Source: SURF-33 sp964598885
Lineage (GTDB): Bacteria > Desulfobacterota > Desulfobacteria > Desulfobacterales > Desulfosalsimonadaceae
NCBI GenBank assembly: GCA_964598885.1
Contig: CAZRES010000101.1
Span: 1 to 10,923, forward strand
Direction of reading: 5' to 3'
Length of the DNA: 10,923 nt
The position numbers and the translations under genes are program-made. The notes under the pieces are model-generated. The model did no database searches, was not told where the DNA came from, and was given only the letters and a program-made list of their open reading frames with translations. Every line of letters begins with the position of its first letter. The stretch's first letter is position 1. Positions 1 to 7,627 of the stretch are shown one piece after another.

Positions 1-1418
1 ATAAATATGCAGCCATCATGTACAATTACCCTGAAATGATTCACCTGATGGCCGCTGCCAGCATCACAGGATCCATCATTGTGCCCATTGACCCCAGAAC
101 CAAAGGGCAAAAGCTGGCGCACATGATATCCAACTCAAAAAGCAAGGCGGTCTTTATCACCGCGGATCTTCTGGAAAATCTCGATCCCATGATAAAAGAC
201 CTTCCCCAGGTCAAGCATGTGTTTGCCGTTGAAAAACCGGGCAAACCCGCAACCGGCGATATGTCGAAATACAAATCAATGCAGGAGATACTGGATGCGC
301 CCTTCCGGCCGGTAAAATATCTGTTGTCCAGTCCCGGTCATCCGATCCAGATCGTCTATACTTCCGGCACCACCGGCGACCCCAAGGGCGTGTTGAATGA
401 AAATTTCCGTTTTCCCATCTATGGCTATATTTTAAGCCGATACTGGAATTATGACCCGAGCGACACGCTGTATACCGGACTTTCCCTGACCCATGGCAAT
501 GCCCAGGGGTGTACCTTCGCCCCCGCGGTTTACCGAAGCATCAAGGCCGTTTTCAGCGTCAAGTTCACCAAAAGCCGGCTGTGGGACATTACCCGACAAT
601 ACGGTGTAACATCCTTCAGCATGCTGGGCGGCGTGGCGGCGGGAATATACAACGAGCCGCCGAAAGACAACGATGCGGACAATCCCGTGCGCCATGTGGT
701 CAGCGCCGGCATGCCCCGGGCCATCTGGGAAAATTTCGAAAAACGGTTTGGTGTGGATATCCTGGAATGGTATTCGACCCTGGAAGGCGGCGGTTTTGCC
801 CGTAAACCCATCGGAAAAGGGCCGATTGGGAGCTTTGGAAAACCCATCGGCATTTTCACCATGCGGGTGGTCGATGAGCAGGACAACCTCTGCCCGCCGA
901 ATGTGCCCGGAGAAATCATTGCCAAACCCAAAGGCGTGAGCGCCTTTGTCAATTATTTCGACAATCCGGAAGCCAGCACCAAAAAAACCCTTGGCGGTTG
1001 GAACCGGACAGGGGACATTGCCCATGTTGATGAAAACGGGTGGTTCTTTTTCGATTATCGCGCCGGCGGGGGGCTCAGGCGGTCCGGAGATTTCATTCAG
1101 CCTGATACCGTGGAAAAAGTCATCGGCGAGCATCCGGATGTCAGCGAAGTGTCGGTTTTCGGCATACCGTCTGCCGGCGGCGCTCCCGGGGAATCCGACC
1201 TGGTTGTAGGCATCGTTCTTTTTGAGAACAGAACGCCGGACCCGGCCAACATTTTCGACTGCGCGCGCAAAGGTCTGGAGGCAAACAGCGTGCCCAGCTA
1301 CATCATGTTTCTCGATGAAATCCCAAAAACCATCAGTGAAAAACCCCAGGAACGATTCTTGAAACAATTCTTTGATGAACGCCCGGAACTGGTTTATAAA
1401 CTCGAGGATTACAGATAA
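1..1418 (+). CDS. Acyl-CoA synthetase (AMP-forming), 5' partial
   Basis: This is a class I adenylate-forming ligase, which activates a carboxylic acid to an acyl-AMP and then a CoA thioester in the cytoplasm. The frame is open from base 3, and codons before the first ATG (base 18) already encode family-like sequence (KYAAI then MYNYPE). The true start therefore lies outside the window, and roughly 50 N-terminal residues are probably missing. Numbering from the ATG at 18, the ATP-binding P-loop YTSGTTGDPKG is at 114-124, the A5-like motif EWYSTLEG at 250-257, and the ribose-binding Asp (WNRTGD) is D333. The candidate catalytic lysine of the C-terminal lid is K442 in PKTISEKPQ. The A8 hinge region (DYRAGGGLRRSGDFIQP) departs from the usual DRxKD pattern. 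It resembles the CaiC/carnitine-CoA ligase-like branch, but the substrate cannot be read from sequence. It converges on the hydratase gene. Confidence 0.9.
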   Translation, partial: KYAAIMYNYPEMIHLMAAASITGSIIVPIDPRTKGQKLAHMISNSKSKAVFITADLLENLDPMIKDLPQVKHVFAVEKPGKPATGDMSKYKSMQEILDAPFRPVKYLLSSPGHPIQIVYTSGTTGDPKGVLNENFRFPIYGYILSRYWNYDPSDTLYTGLSLTHGNAQGCTFAPAVYRSIKAVFSVKFTKSRLWDITRQYGVTSFSMLGGVAAGIYNEPPKDNDADNPVRHVVSAGMPRAIWENFEKRFGVDILEWYSTLEGGGFARKPIGKGPIGSFGKPIGIFTMRVVDEQDNLCPPNVPGEIIAKPKGVSAFVNYFDNPEASTKKTLGGWNRTGDIAHVDENGWFFFDYRAGGGLRRSGDFIQPDTVEKVIGEHPDVSEVSVFGIPSAGGAPGESDLVVGIVLFENRTPDPANIFDCARKGLEANSVPSYIMFLDEIPKTISEKPQERFLKQFFDERPELVYKLEDYR

Positions 1419-1480
1419 CGGATATCACCTGTTTACAATGCGGGCATACCGACGAATACGTGCATTTTACGTATCTGTGC

Positions 1481-1513
1481 AAAAACGTTCGCTGAAGCAA
1501 TTTCTGTTGCAGC
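1481..1513 (-). terminator. Possible weak terminator of the hydratase gene
   Basis: Read on the minus strand downstream of the hydratase stop codon, GCTG and CAA pair with TTG and CAGC around a six-base loop, with a three-base bulge on one side. Five T residues follow a few bases later (plus-strand A run at 1481-1485). The stem is short and interrupted, so this is a tentative call. The rest of the 114-base convergent gap shows no convincing terminator for the plus-strand synthetase. Confidence 0.25.
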
Positions 1514-1532
1514 AGTAAAAAGAGTTGATCAG

Positions 1533-2342
1533 TCAGACGTCCGGAAAATCGGGTTCCCGTTTTTCCAGAAACGCCGCCACTCCGTGAAAACATTCACCGG
1601 AAACAATGAGTTTTACAGCCAAATCGGCTTCCAAAGCCAGGTTCTGCTGTAAGGTCATATTCCGGCTTTCACGGATCACCGACAGCGCGCTTCGCACCGC
1701 TCGGGGCCCGTTTCTGGAAATCGCCTCCGCGACTTCCATGGCCTCTTCCAGGCATTTGCCGGGACCGCTGACCCGGTTTACCAGACCCAGGGCCATGGCT
1801 TCATCAGCCCACACTTTCCGCGCCGTCAATACTAAATCAGCGGCCCGGGAAGCTCCGATCAGGTGAGCCAGGGTGGCGCCTCCGCCCCAGTCCGGCATCA
1901 GCCCCAGACGGACTTCGGAAAAACAGATCACCGCATCCGGATCCATCACTCGCAGATCGCAGCGCACGGCCAGTTCAGCTCCGCCGCCGTAGGCCAGGCC
2001 GTTGAGTGCGGCGATAAGGGGCACGGGAAGAGAAGCCAATTCATCCGAAACAGCGCGCAAATCGCGGATAAGCCCCTCGGCGGGTTCCGCTGCCGCTGTT
2101 TCTACGGCCGCGATCAGCTCGGCAACCCAGGGATTATCGGGATTGACGTCGAATCCCGCGCAAAACGCCTTTTCCACGCCGGTGATCACGACGGCCCTTG
2201 GCGGACTCTCCTTGAGCTGGCGAACAATGCCTTCAAGCTCCATGAACATGGCCCGGTCAAACGCATTCTGGCGCTGAGGCCGGTTCAACGTAACCACGGC
2301 CACCCGGTTCTTATACTCTAACATAATTCTCTGTTCGGTCAT
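1533..2342 (-). CDS. Enoyl-CoA hydratase/isomerase family protein
   Basis: A 269-residue crotonase-fold protein, about the normal family length. It probably hydrates a trans-2-enoyl-CoA to a 3-hydroxyacyl-CoA, or performs a related crotonase reaction, in the cytoplasm. The N-terminal LNRPQRQNAF (19-28) binds the CoA moiety, and CAGFD (61-65) and NGLAYGGGAEL (114-124) form the oxyanion-hole segments. Both catalytic glutamates of rat mitochondrial hydratase have counterparts: E123 in GGGAEL and E143 in FSEVRLGL, with the same 20-residue separation. The C-terminus AFLEKREPDF matches the family ending. This supports genuine hydratase chemistry over a glutamate-lacking subfamily, but the acyl chain is not predictable. 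The start at 2342 is preceded by GGGAG a few bases upstream; a second in-frame ATG six codons on is less likely. The gene is divergent from the complete acyl-CoA synthetase, with which it may share a pathway. Confidence 0.92.
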   Translation of the reverse strand: MTEQRIMLEYKNRVAVVTLNRPQRQNAFDRAMFMELEGIVRQLKESPPRAVVITGVEKAFCAGFDVNPDNPWVAELIAAVETAAAEPAEGLIRDLRAVSDELASLPVPLIAALNGLAYGGGAELAVRCDLRVMDPDAVICFSEVRLGLMPDWGGGATLAHLIGASRAADLVLTARKVWADEAMALGLVNRVSGPGKCLEEAMEVAEAISRNGPRAVRSALSVIRESRNMTLQQNLALEADLAVKLIVSGECFHGVAAFLEKREPDFPDV

Positions 2343-2381
2343 TTTTCTCTCCCGATGGTTTTACCATTGTTGGAAAAGTTG

Positions 2382-2410
2382 ATTAACAAAATTTTTTACG
2401 AAACCGTCAA
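2382..2410 (-). promoter_or_regulatory. Candidate sigma-70-type promoter for the hydratase gene
   Basis: On the minus strand, TTGACG (plus 2405-2410, five of six matches to the -35 consensus) is followed after 17 bases by GTTAAT (plus 2382-2387, four of six to the -10 consensus). A start near 2375 would leave a leader of about 33 bases before the ATG at 2342. The leader includes a small ATGGT/ACCAT hairpin (2355-2367) just upstream of the ribosome-binding site. The spacing and position are good, but this is consensus matching only. Confidence 0.35.
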
Positions 2411-2485
2411 CGTTTATCCGTCCGAACTGGTTTTTACCTCATGAATCTAACAGCAAACGTTATTGGCAACAATGTAAATAATTCT

Positions 2486-2514
2486 TTGTATTCATTTTTA
2501 AAACAAGATATAAA
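2486..2514 (+). promoter_or_regulatory. Candidate promoter for the second acyl-CoA synthetase
   Basis: TTGTAT (2486-2491) and TATAAA (2509-2514) are separated by 17 bases in an AT-rich stretch. The -10 element is good and the -35 is weak. It would give a leader of about 115 bases that contains the direct repeats at 2547-2581. An alternative -10 (TTTAAT, 2585-2590) lies closer to the gene and has no recognisable -35, as expected if an activator binds the repeats. The sequence cannot choose between the two. Confidence 0.25.
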
Positions 2515-2546
2515 GACCAGAATGTCCCATCCGGCGCCGGTGTATG

Positions 2547-2581
2547 GGTTATCTGATTTTCAACGATGGTTATCTGTTTTT
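2547..2581 (+). repeat. Direct repeat GGTTATCTG, two copies 21 bp apart
   Basis: Two 14-base copies at 2547-2560 and 2568-2581 agree at 13 of 14 positions; the core GGTTATCTG is identical. Their 21-bp offset equals two helical turns, so both copies would face the same side of the DNA. They end about 57 bases before the synthetase ATG at 2639. This layout is typical of direct-repeat activator sites such as those of AraC/XylS-type regulators, but no regulator gene is present in the window. The rest of the 296-base divergent region holds only the promoter candidates listed. Confidence 0.5.
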
Positions 2582-2638
2582 TTTGTTTAATTGCCCGGGA
2601 GCCATCCGGTCAGCAGACCTGTCAAAAAAGGGGGAGCC

Positions 2639-4351
2639 ATGACAAACGGTTATGATGAAAGGCCCTGGTTGAAGGCTTATGATCCGGGTATTCCGGCCGA
2701 TATCGATATCCCGGAAAAAACGTATACCGACGCTCTGCTGGAGGGACTGACATCGTTTCCGGACCGGGCCGCCATGCATTTTATGGGCGCCACCCTCACC
2801 TACCGACAGCTGGATGTCATGTCTCGTCGGTTTGCCGCTTTTTTAACCGCCGGCGGCGTCCAACGCGGCGATGTGGTGGGGCTGAGCCTGCCCAATATCC
2901 CCCAGTTTCTCATCGCGCTCTGCGGCGCTCTGCGGGCCGGGTGCACGGTCTCGGGCGTATCTCCTTTGTTGCGTCCCAAGGAACTGTCCCATCAGATCAA
3001 TGATTCCGGATGCAAAGTGCTGGTTACTCTCGATGCCGTGTTTGAGCGCGTGGTGACCCCGATTGAACATGAGATCCCGGGCTTATCCCACGTGGTCGCC
3101 GGAAGTATCGGCGATTATCTGCCCCCCGTAAAACGTCTGCTGGCTGATTTGTTAAAAAAACTTCCCACCGGAAAGGTAACGCCCCTTGCCGGTAAAACCA
3201 TCAGTACATTTAAACAAATAATGGCCCAGTATCCGCCAGGCAAGCCCGCCGATGCAGCAAGGCCCGACGATATCTGTCTGATTCAGTATACCGGCGGTAC
3301 CACCGGCCTTCCCAAAGGAGTGGAGCTGACCCATGCCAACATCTTTTCCAACCTGACCCAGGTGAGACGCTGGACTGATTTTGAGATGGGAGGCGATGTG
3401 CTCTGCTCCGGATTTCCGTTTTTCCATCTGGCCGGGCTCATGTTCGGCATGACGGCCATGTCCATGGCCTCCACCCAGTGTCTGATTCCGGACCCGAGAA
3501 ACACAAAGCATATCTGCAATGAGATAAGAAAATACAAGCCTTCCATTTACGCCAACGTGCCCACCCTGTATCAGATGCTGCTGGATAACCGGGAATTTCG
3601 AAAACTCGATTTTACGCCGGCTAAAATTTTTGTTTCCGGCGCGGCCCCTTTTGCAGTGGAATCGATCCGGGCTTTTGAAGCAGTGGCGGGCGCCGGAAAG
3701 GTGGTGGAAGTCTACGGCATGACCGAAACCAGCCCCATTATTACCGGCAACCCCCTGGCGGGAATTAAAAAAATCGGATCCGTTGGCATTCCGGTATCCA
3801 ATACGTCTGTGCGGATCGTTGATGTGGAAACCGGCACAGACCTTATGCCCGTGGGCGAAGCCGGCGAGCTCATCGTGCACGGACCCCAGGTGATGAAAGG
3901 CTACCACAACAAACCGGAAGAAACCGACCATGCCCTGCGGGAACATGACGGCAGATACTGGCTCCATACCGGCGACGTGGCCCGCATGGATGAAGATGGC
4001 TATTTTTATATCATGGATCGGTCCAAGGACATGCTCAATGTGGGCGGATTTAAAGTCTTTTCAAGAGAAGTGGAGGAGACGCTTTACCGGCATCCAATAG
4101 TGGAATTCTGCGCTGTCATCGGCGTGCCGGACCCCAAACGGCCCGGCAGCGATATTGTCAAGGTAGTGATTCAGGCACGGGCCGACGCCGGAAACAAGGA
4201 TGCCGACGTTCTGAAAAAGGAGATCATCGCCTATTGCCGCGAGCATATGTCGCCCTACAAAGTCCCTAAAATCATAGAATTTATAGAAGAAATGCCTTTG
4301 ACTACCGTGGGCAAAGTCGATAAAAAAGTGTTGCGCTCATCACAGGCCTGA
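2639..4351 (+). CDS. Long-chain-type fatty acid-CoA ligase (FadD-like)
   Basis: A complete AMP-forming acyl-CoA synthetase of 570 residues that converts a free fatty or related carboxylic acid to its CoA thioester using ATP. Motifs in order: the P-loop YTGGTTGLPKG at 217-227, A5 YGMTETSP at 359-366, WLHTGD with ribose-binding D446, the hinge DRSKDMLNVGGFK at 460-472, and the catalytic lid lysine K559 in VGKVDKK. All are canonical, unlike the first synthetase. I chose the ATG at 2639 because AGGGGGAG sits a few bases upstream. The frame also has a TTG at 2591 that adds 16 residues, but the added segment runs through the ribosome-binding site and lacks family character. Length and motifs fit medium- to long-chain ligases; exact chain preference is not visible. 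It is divergent from the hydratase gene and converges on the efflux operon. Confidence 0.93.
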   Translation: MTNGYDERPWLKAYDPGIPADIDIPEKTYTDALLEGLTSFPDRAAMHFMGATLTYRQLDVMSRRFAAFLTAGGVQRGDVVGLSLPNIPQFLIALCGALRAGCTVSGVSPLLRPKELSHQINDSGCKVLVTLDAVFERVVTPIEHEIPGLSHVVAGSIGDYLPPVKRLLADLLKKLPTGKVTPLAGKTISTFKQIMAQYPPGKPADAARPDDICLIQYTGGTTGLPKGVELTHANIFSNLTQVRRWTDFEMGGDVLCSGFPFFHLAGLMFGMTAMSMASTQCLIPDPRNTKHICNEIRKYKPSIYANVPTLYQMLLDNREFRKLDFTPAKIFVSGAAPFAVESIRAFEAVAGAGKVVEVYGMTETSPIITGNPLAGIKKIGSVGIPVSNTSVRIVDVETGTDLMPVGEAGELIVHGPQVMKGYHNKPEETDHALREHDGRYWLHTGDVARMDEDGYFYIMDRSKDMLNVGGFKVFSREVEETLYRHPIVEFCAVIGVPDPKRPGSDIVKVVIQARADAGNKDADVLKKEIIAYCREHMSPYKVPKIIEFIEEMPLTTVGKVDKKVLRSSQA

Positions 4352-4353
4352 CG

Positions 4354-4375
4354 AAAAAGACATTGCATCAAATGT
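4354..4375 (-). terminator. Weak intrinsic terminator of the efflux operon
   Basis: On the minus strand, ACATT and AATGT (plus 4371-4375 and 4360-4364) flank a six-base loop and are followed by a run of five T (plus 4354-4358). The 51-base gap between two convergent genes is where a terminator is expected. The stem has only five pairs and is AT-rich, so termination may be leaky. Confidence 0.35.
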
Positions 4376-4402
4376 TTCACGACGGCGCCGGGTTCAGCAG
4401 AT

Positions 4403-7400
4403 CTACTCTGACTCAGGTTTGTAAAGGGCCCAATACGTCACCGGCACAACCACCAATGTAAAAATGGTCGAGGCGAACAACCCGAAGATCAGAGCCCAGG
4501 CCAAGCCGGAAAAAATCGGGTCCAGCGTAATCGGCCATGCGCCCAGTGCCGTGGTAAGAGCGGTAAGTACAATCGGCCGCATACGAACGGCGCCGCATCG
4601 AAGAATGGCTTCTTTCAACGGCAGTTGTCTTTTTAACGCATTGTGAATGAAATCGATTAAGACAATGGAATTGCGGATCACGATGCCGCCCAGGGCGATC
4701 ATGCCGATCATGCTGGTGGCGGTGAAAAAAACCAGGTCATCATAGCCGCTGATCGCTTCGCCAAACAGGACATTGAGCAGCCAGAAGCCCGGCAGAATCC
4801 CGATGAGCGTGAGCGGGATGGCCATCATAATCAGAAACGGCATAAAAAAAGAACCCGTCTGCATGGTCAACAGGATATAGATGCCCATAAGGGCCGCGGC
4901 AAAGGCAATACCCATATCCCGGAACACGCGCAGGGTGATTTTCCATTCCCCCTCTCCCGCCCATTCCGCATGAATACCCGGCGGCAAGGGATTTTCGGAC
5001 AATTTTTTCTGCATGCCAAGGATGGCCTCGACCGGAGCCCGTCCGGCCACTTCCGATAGCACATATACCACCCGCTCCAGATTTTTATGATAGATGGTTT
5101 GGGCATTCGGATTGTGTTCAACACGGACCAGTTCGGCCAGCGGCACCATGGTTCCATCCGGGGCTGCGATGGGAATCTGTGTAAGTGTTGACATGCTGCT
5201 CCGGCTTTTCCGCGGCAGGATCAGTTTGATATGCAGCGGCTGGCGTTCATTGCGCATATGAACCGTGGCCGGCGTATCGCCTCCCACGGCAATTTGCAGG
5301 TTCCGGATAATCGCCTGGGTGGAGATTCCGTGGAGGGCGGCTTTTTCACGGTCCACGAAAAAATCGATCTGTTTGTGGGGCATCTTGATCATTTCATCGA
5401 TATCCACTACTCCGGGTTCCTGCTCCATCATCTGGCGGATTTGATCTGCCGCGCCGATAAGATCGTCATAAGACTGATCCGGCGTGCCGTAGATTTCCAC
5501 CACAATGGTCGCCAGAACGGGCGGGCCCGGCGGAACCTCGACAACTTGTATCCTGGCGTCATGGCGCTCGGCGATGCGCATCAAATCGTCTCTTAACCGC
5601 AAAACGATAGAGTGGCTCTGCTGCTTTCTTTCGCTTTTCACGGCCAGCCCCACCCGGATATCGGCCAGGTGGCTTCCCTGGCGCAGGTAGTAATGCCGAA
5701 CCATGCCGTTGAAATCCATGGGCGAAGCCGTTCCCACATACGAGGTAAAATGATCCACCTCATTGACTCGTCGCAGATAATCTTCAAATTGCCGCACCAC
5801 GGCATCGGTGCTTTCCAGGGTGGTGCCTTCCGGCAGATCAATGACCACCTGAAATTCGTTTTTATTGTCAAAGGGAAGCATTTTAAGCGGCACCAGCCGA
5901 AACAGCACCAAAGACAGGGATAAGACCATCAGAAGCAGAATAACAATCAGCAGCAGATAGCGCCGGAAACGGGACTCCAGAAACGGATTGATAATTTTAC
6001 GGTAGATGCTGAACATCCAGGCTGGAGTCGCTTCCTGACCGTCAAGTTCCACTTTAGCGCCTGAACCCTTGGGTTCCTTGCGCAATGCGTAGGTCATCCA
6101 GGGAACAATGGAAAGAGCGCAGAGGGTAGAAAAAATCACGGTCAGTGGAACGTTGATCGACATGGGCGCCATATACGGTCCCATCATGCCGGTGATAAAA
6201 AACAGCGGAACAAACGAGATGATAATAGCGATGGTGGACATGATCACCGGGGGCAGCACCTCGTGTACGGCAAAAAGAGTGGCGGAAAACGGGCTGCGGC
6301 GTCCCATGAAAATATGCCGGCGGATATTGTCGACATTGGTGATGGGATCGTCAACTACCAGCCCCAAAGAAAGAATCAGCGCAAACAGGGTCACCCGGTT
6401 GATGGTATAACCGAACAGATAATTCATAAAAAGGGCAAGACTGAAACTCACGGGCACGGCCACGGCCACCACCAGGGCTTCGCGCCACCCCAGAGTAAAC
6501 GCCAGCAACAGCACCACCGTAAGCACGGCAAATGCAAGGGATGTCAGCAGATTGCGCACTTTTTCCTGGGCGGTATAGCCGTAATTTCGGGTGACTTCCA
6601 CGGACACTTCTTCGGGAATGATGTTTTTTTTCAGCTCTTCCAGGTGGGAGAGAATATGCCTGGATACATCCACGGCATTGGTGCCGGACTTTTTAGCCAG
6701 GGAAAGCGTTATGGACGGATAGGTTAACGGCAGTTCTTCGCGGGAACCGGCCTGCCGATGCCGATGGGAGTGACCGATGCGGGTATAATGGTCAGCCTCG
6801 GCCGGACCATCGATGATGGTGGAAACATCGCGCAGATAAACCGGTCTGCCGTCATATACGCCGACCACCAGTTCTTCCACATCTTCGACGGACCGTAGAA
6901 ATGAATTGGTGCTGACCTGAAAATTCCGGTTGAACCGGTCAATATGACCTGCGGTGACGGCGGCGTCCGCTCCCTGAAGCGACTGCCGGACGTTGAGCAG
7001 GGATATGTTAAAAGCGTTCATCCGTTCCGGGAGAATTTCAACGCGGATTTCCCGCGCCCTTCCGCCGGTGATATAAGTCCGGGAAATATCCTTGAGCCGG
7101 GAAAGGCGCCACAGGACTTCCTCGCCGATGCGGCGCAATTCGTGATCATTATATTTCTCGGAATAGAGCGTCAGGTTGACAATGGGAACATCGTCGATTT
7201 CAACGGGTTTGATCACCCACCCGCTGACAATGGGCGGCGCCTGATCAATATGCATGGTGATTTGATTGTGCAGTTTGACCAGGGAGTCCTCCCGGTCTTC
7301 GCCCACATAAAATCGAACCGTTACAATGGCCAGGTCTTTGTGCGACATGGAATAGACATATTCAACCCCTTCGATCTGCCACAATAGACGCTCCAGTGGA

Positions 7401-7627
7401 GTGGCCACCAGTTTTTCAACCTCTTCCGGAGCCGCACCCGGCGCCTGGACGTAGATATCGGCCAGCGGCACAATAATCTGGGGATCTTCTTCCCGCGGCG
7501 TTATCATAATCGCCGCAATCCCAAGGCACAGAGAAACAATCAAGAGAATGACCGCGGGTTTGCCGGAAAGAAAAGGCCTTACGATTGCGGGAATCAGTCC
7601 GCCGGGGACATCCTCTTTATTCGGCAT
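4403..7627 (-). CDS. RND efflux permease, inner-membrane subunit (AcrB-like)
   Basis: At 1074 residues this has the usual length of a proton-driven RND pump subunit. It shows the duplicated layout: TM1 near 22-42, a periplasmic porter/docking region to about 350, TM2-TM6 near 357-512, TM7 near 557-578, a second periplasmic region to about 895, and TM8-TM12 near 902-1066. The twin aspartates of the proton relay are D426-D427 in GLVVDDPITNVDNI. At the place of AcrB Lys940 in TM10 there is R985 (GGIVIRNSIVLIDF). Residues 42-50 read ITPREEDPQ. A His/Arg-rich stretch (285-291, GHSHRHR) lies in the first periplasmic region. The start overlaps the adaptor gene by 11 bases with GGAG just upstream, indicating translational coupling. 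Substrate is unknown: the AcrB-like charge pattern argues against a CusA-type metal pump, but not decisively. Confidence 0.94.
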   Translation of the reverse strand: MPNKEDVPGGLIPAIVRPFLSGKPAVILLIVSLCLGIAAIMITPREEDPQIIVPLADIYVQAPGAAPEEVEKLVATPLERLLWQIEGVEYVYSMSHKDLAIVTVRFYVGEDREDSLVKLHNQITMHIDQAPPIVSGWVIKPVEIDDVPIVNLTLYSEKYNDHELRRIGEEVLWRLSRLKDISRTYITGGRAREIRVEILPERMNAFNISLLNVRQSLQGADAAVTAGHIDRFNRNFQVSTNSFLRSVEDVEELVVGVYDGRPVYLRDVSTIIDGPAEADHYTRIGHSHRHRQAGSREELPLTYPSITLSLAKKSGTNAVDVSRHILSHLEELKKNIIPEEVSVEVTRNYGYTAQEKVRNLLTSLAFAVLTVVLLLAFTLGWREALVVAVAVPVSFSLALFMNYLFGYTINRVTLFALILSLGLVVDDPITNVDNIRRHIFMGRRSPFSATLFAVHEVLPPVIMSTIAIIISFVPLFFITGMMGPYMAPMSINVPLTVIFSTLCALSIVPWMTYALRKEPKGSGAKVELDGQEATPAWMFSIYRKIINPFLESRFRRYLLLIVILLLMVLSLSLVLFRLVPLKMLPFDNKNEFQVVIDLPEGTTLESTDAVVRQFEDYLRRVNEVDHFTSYVGTASPMDFNGMVRHYYLRQGSHLADIRVGLAVKSERKQQSHSIVLRLRDDLMRIAERHDARIQVVEVPPGPPVLATIVVEIYGTPDQSYDDLIGAADQIRQMMEQEPGVVDIDEMIKMPHKQIDFFVDREKAALHGISTQAIIRNLQIAVGGDTPATVHMRNERQPLHIKLILPRKSRSSMSTLTQIPIAAPDGTMVPLAELVRVEHNPNAQTIYHKNLERVVYVLSEVAGRAPVEAILGMQKKLSENPLPPGIHAEWAGEGEWKITLRVFRDMGIAFAAALMGIYILLTMQTGSFFMPFLIMMAIPLTLIGILPGFWLLNVLFGEAISGYDDLVFFTATSMIGMIALGGIVIRNSIVLIDFIHNALKRQLPLKEAILRCGAVRMRPIVLTALTTALGAWPITLDPIFSGLAWALIFGLFASTIFTLVVVPVTYWALYKPESE

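Noticed and set aside
432..1367. Long open frame (311 codons) on the minus strand opposite the first acyl-CoA synthetase
   Set aside because: It lies entirely antisense to a gene with unmistakable family motifs. Its translation shows no recognisable domain and it has no convincing ribosome-binding site. It is a codon-bias shadow.
1456..1474. Inverted repeat ATACGT-N7-ACGTAT as a terminator for the first synthetase
   Set aside because: The six-pair stem is AT-rich and no T run follows on the plus strand, so it does not qualify as an intrinsic terminator.
2591..2638. Longer N-terminus for the second synthetase from the TTG at 2591
   Set aside because: The extension runs through the strong AGGGGGAG ribosome-binding site of the ATG at 2639 and does not resemble the family N-terminus.
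3152..3967. Open frame of 271 codons on the minus strand inside the second acyl-CoA synthetase
   Set aside because: Same reason: it is His/Gly-rich low-meaning sequence opposite a canonical ligase gene, with no independent coding signal.
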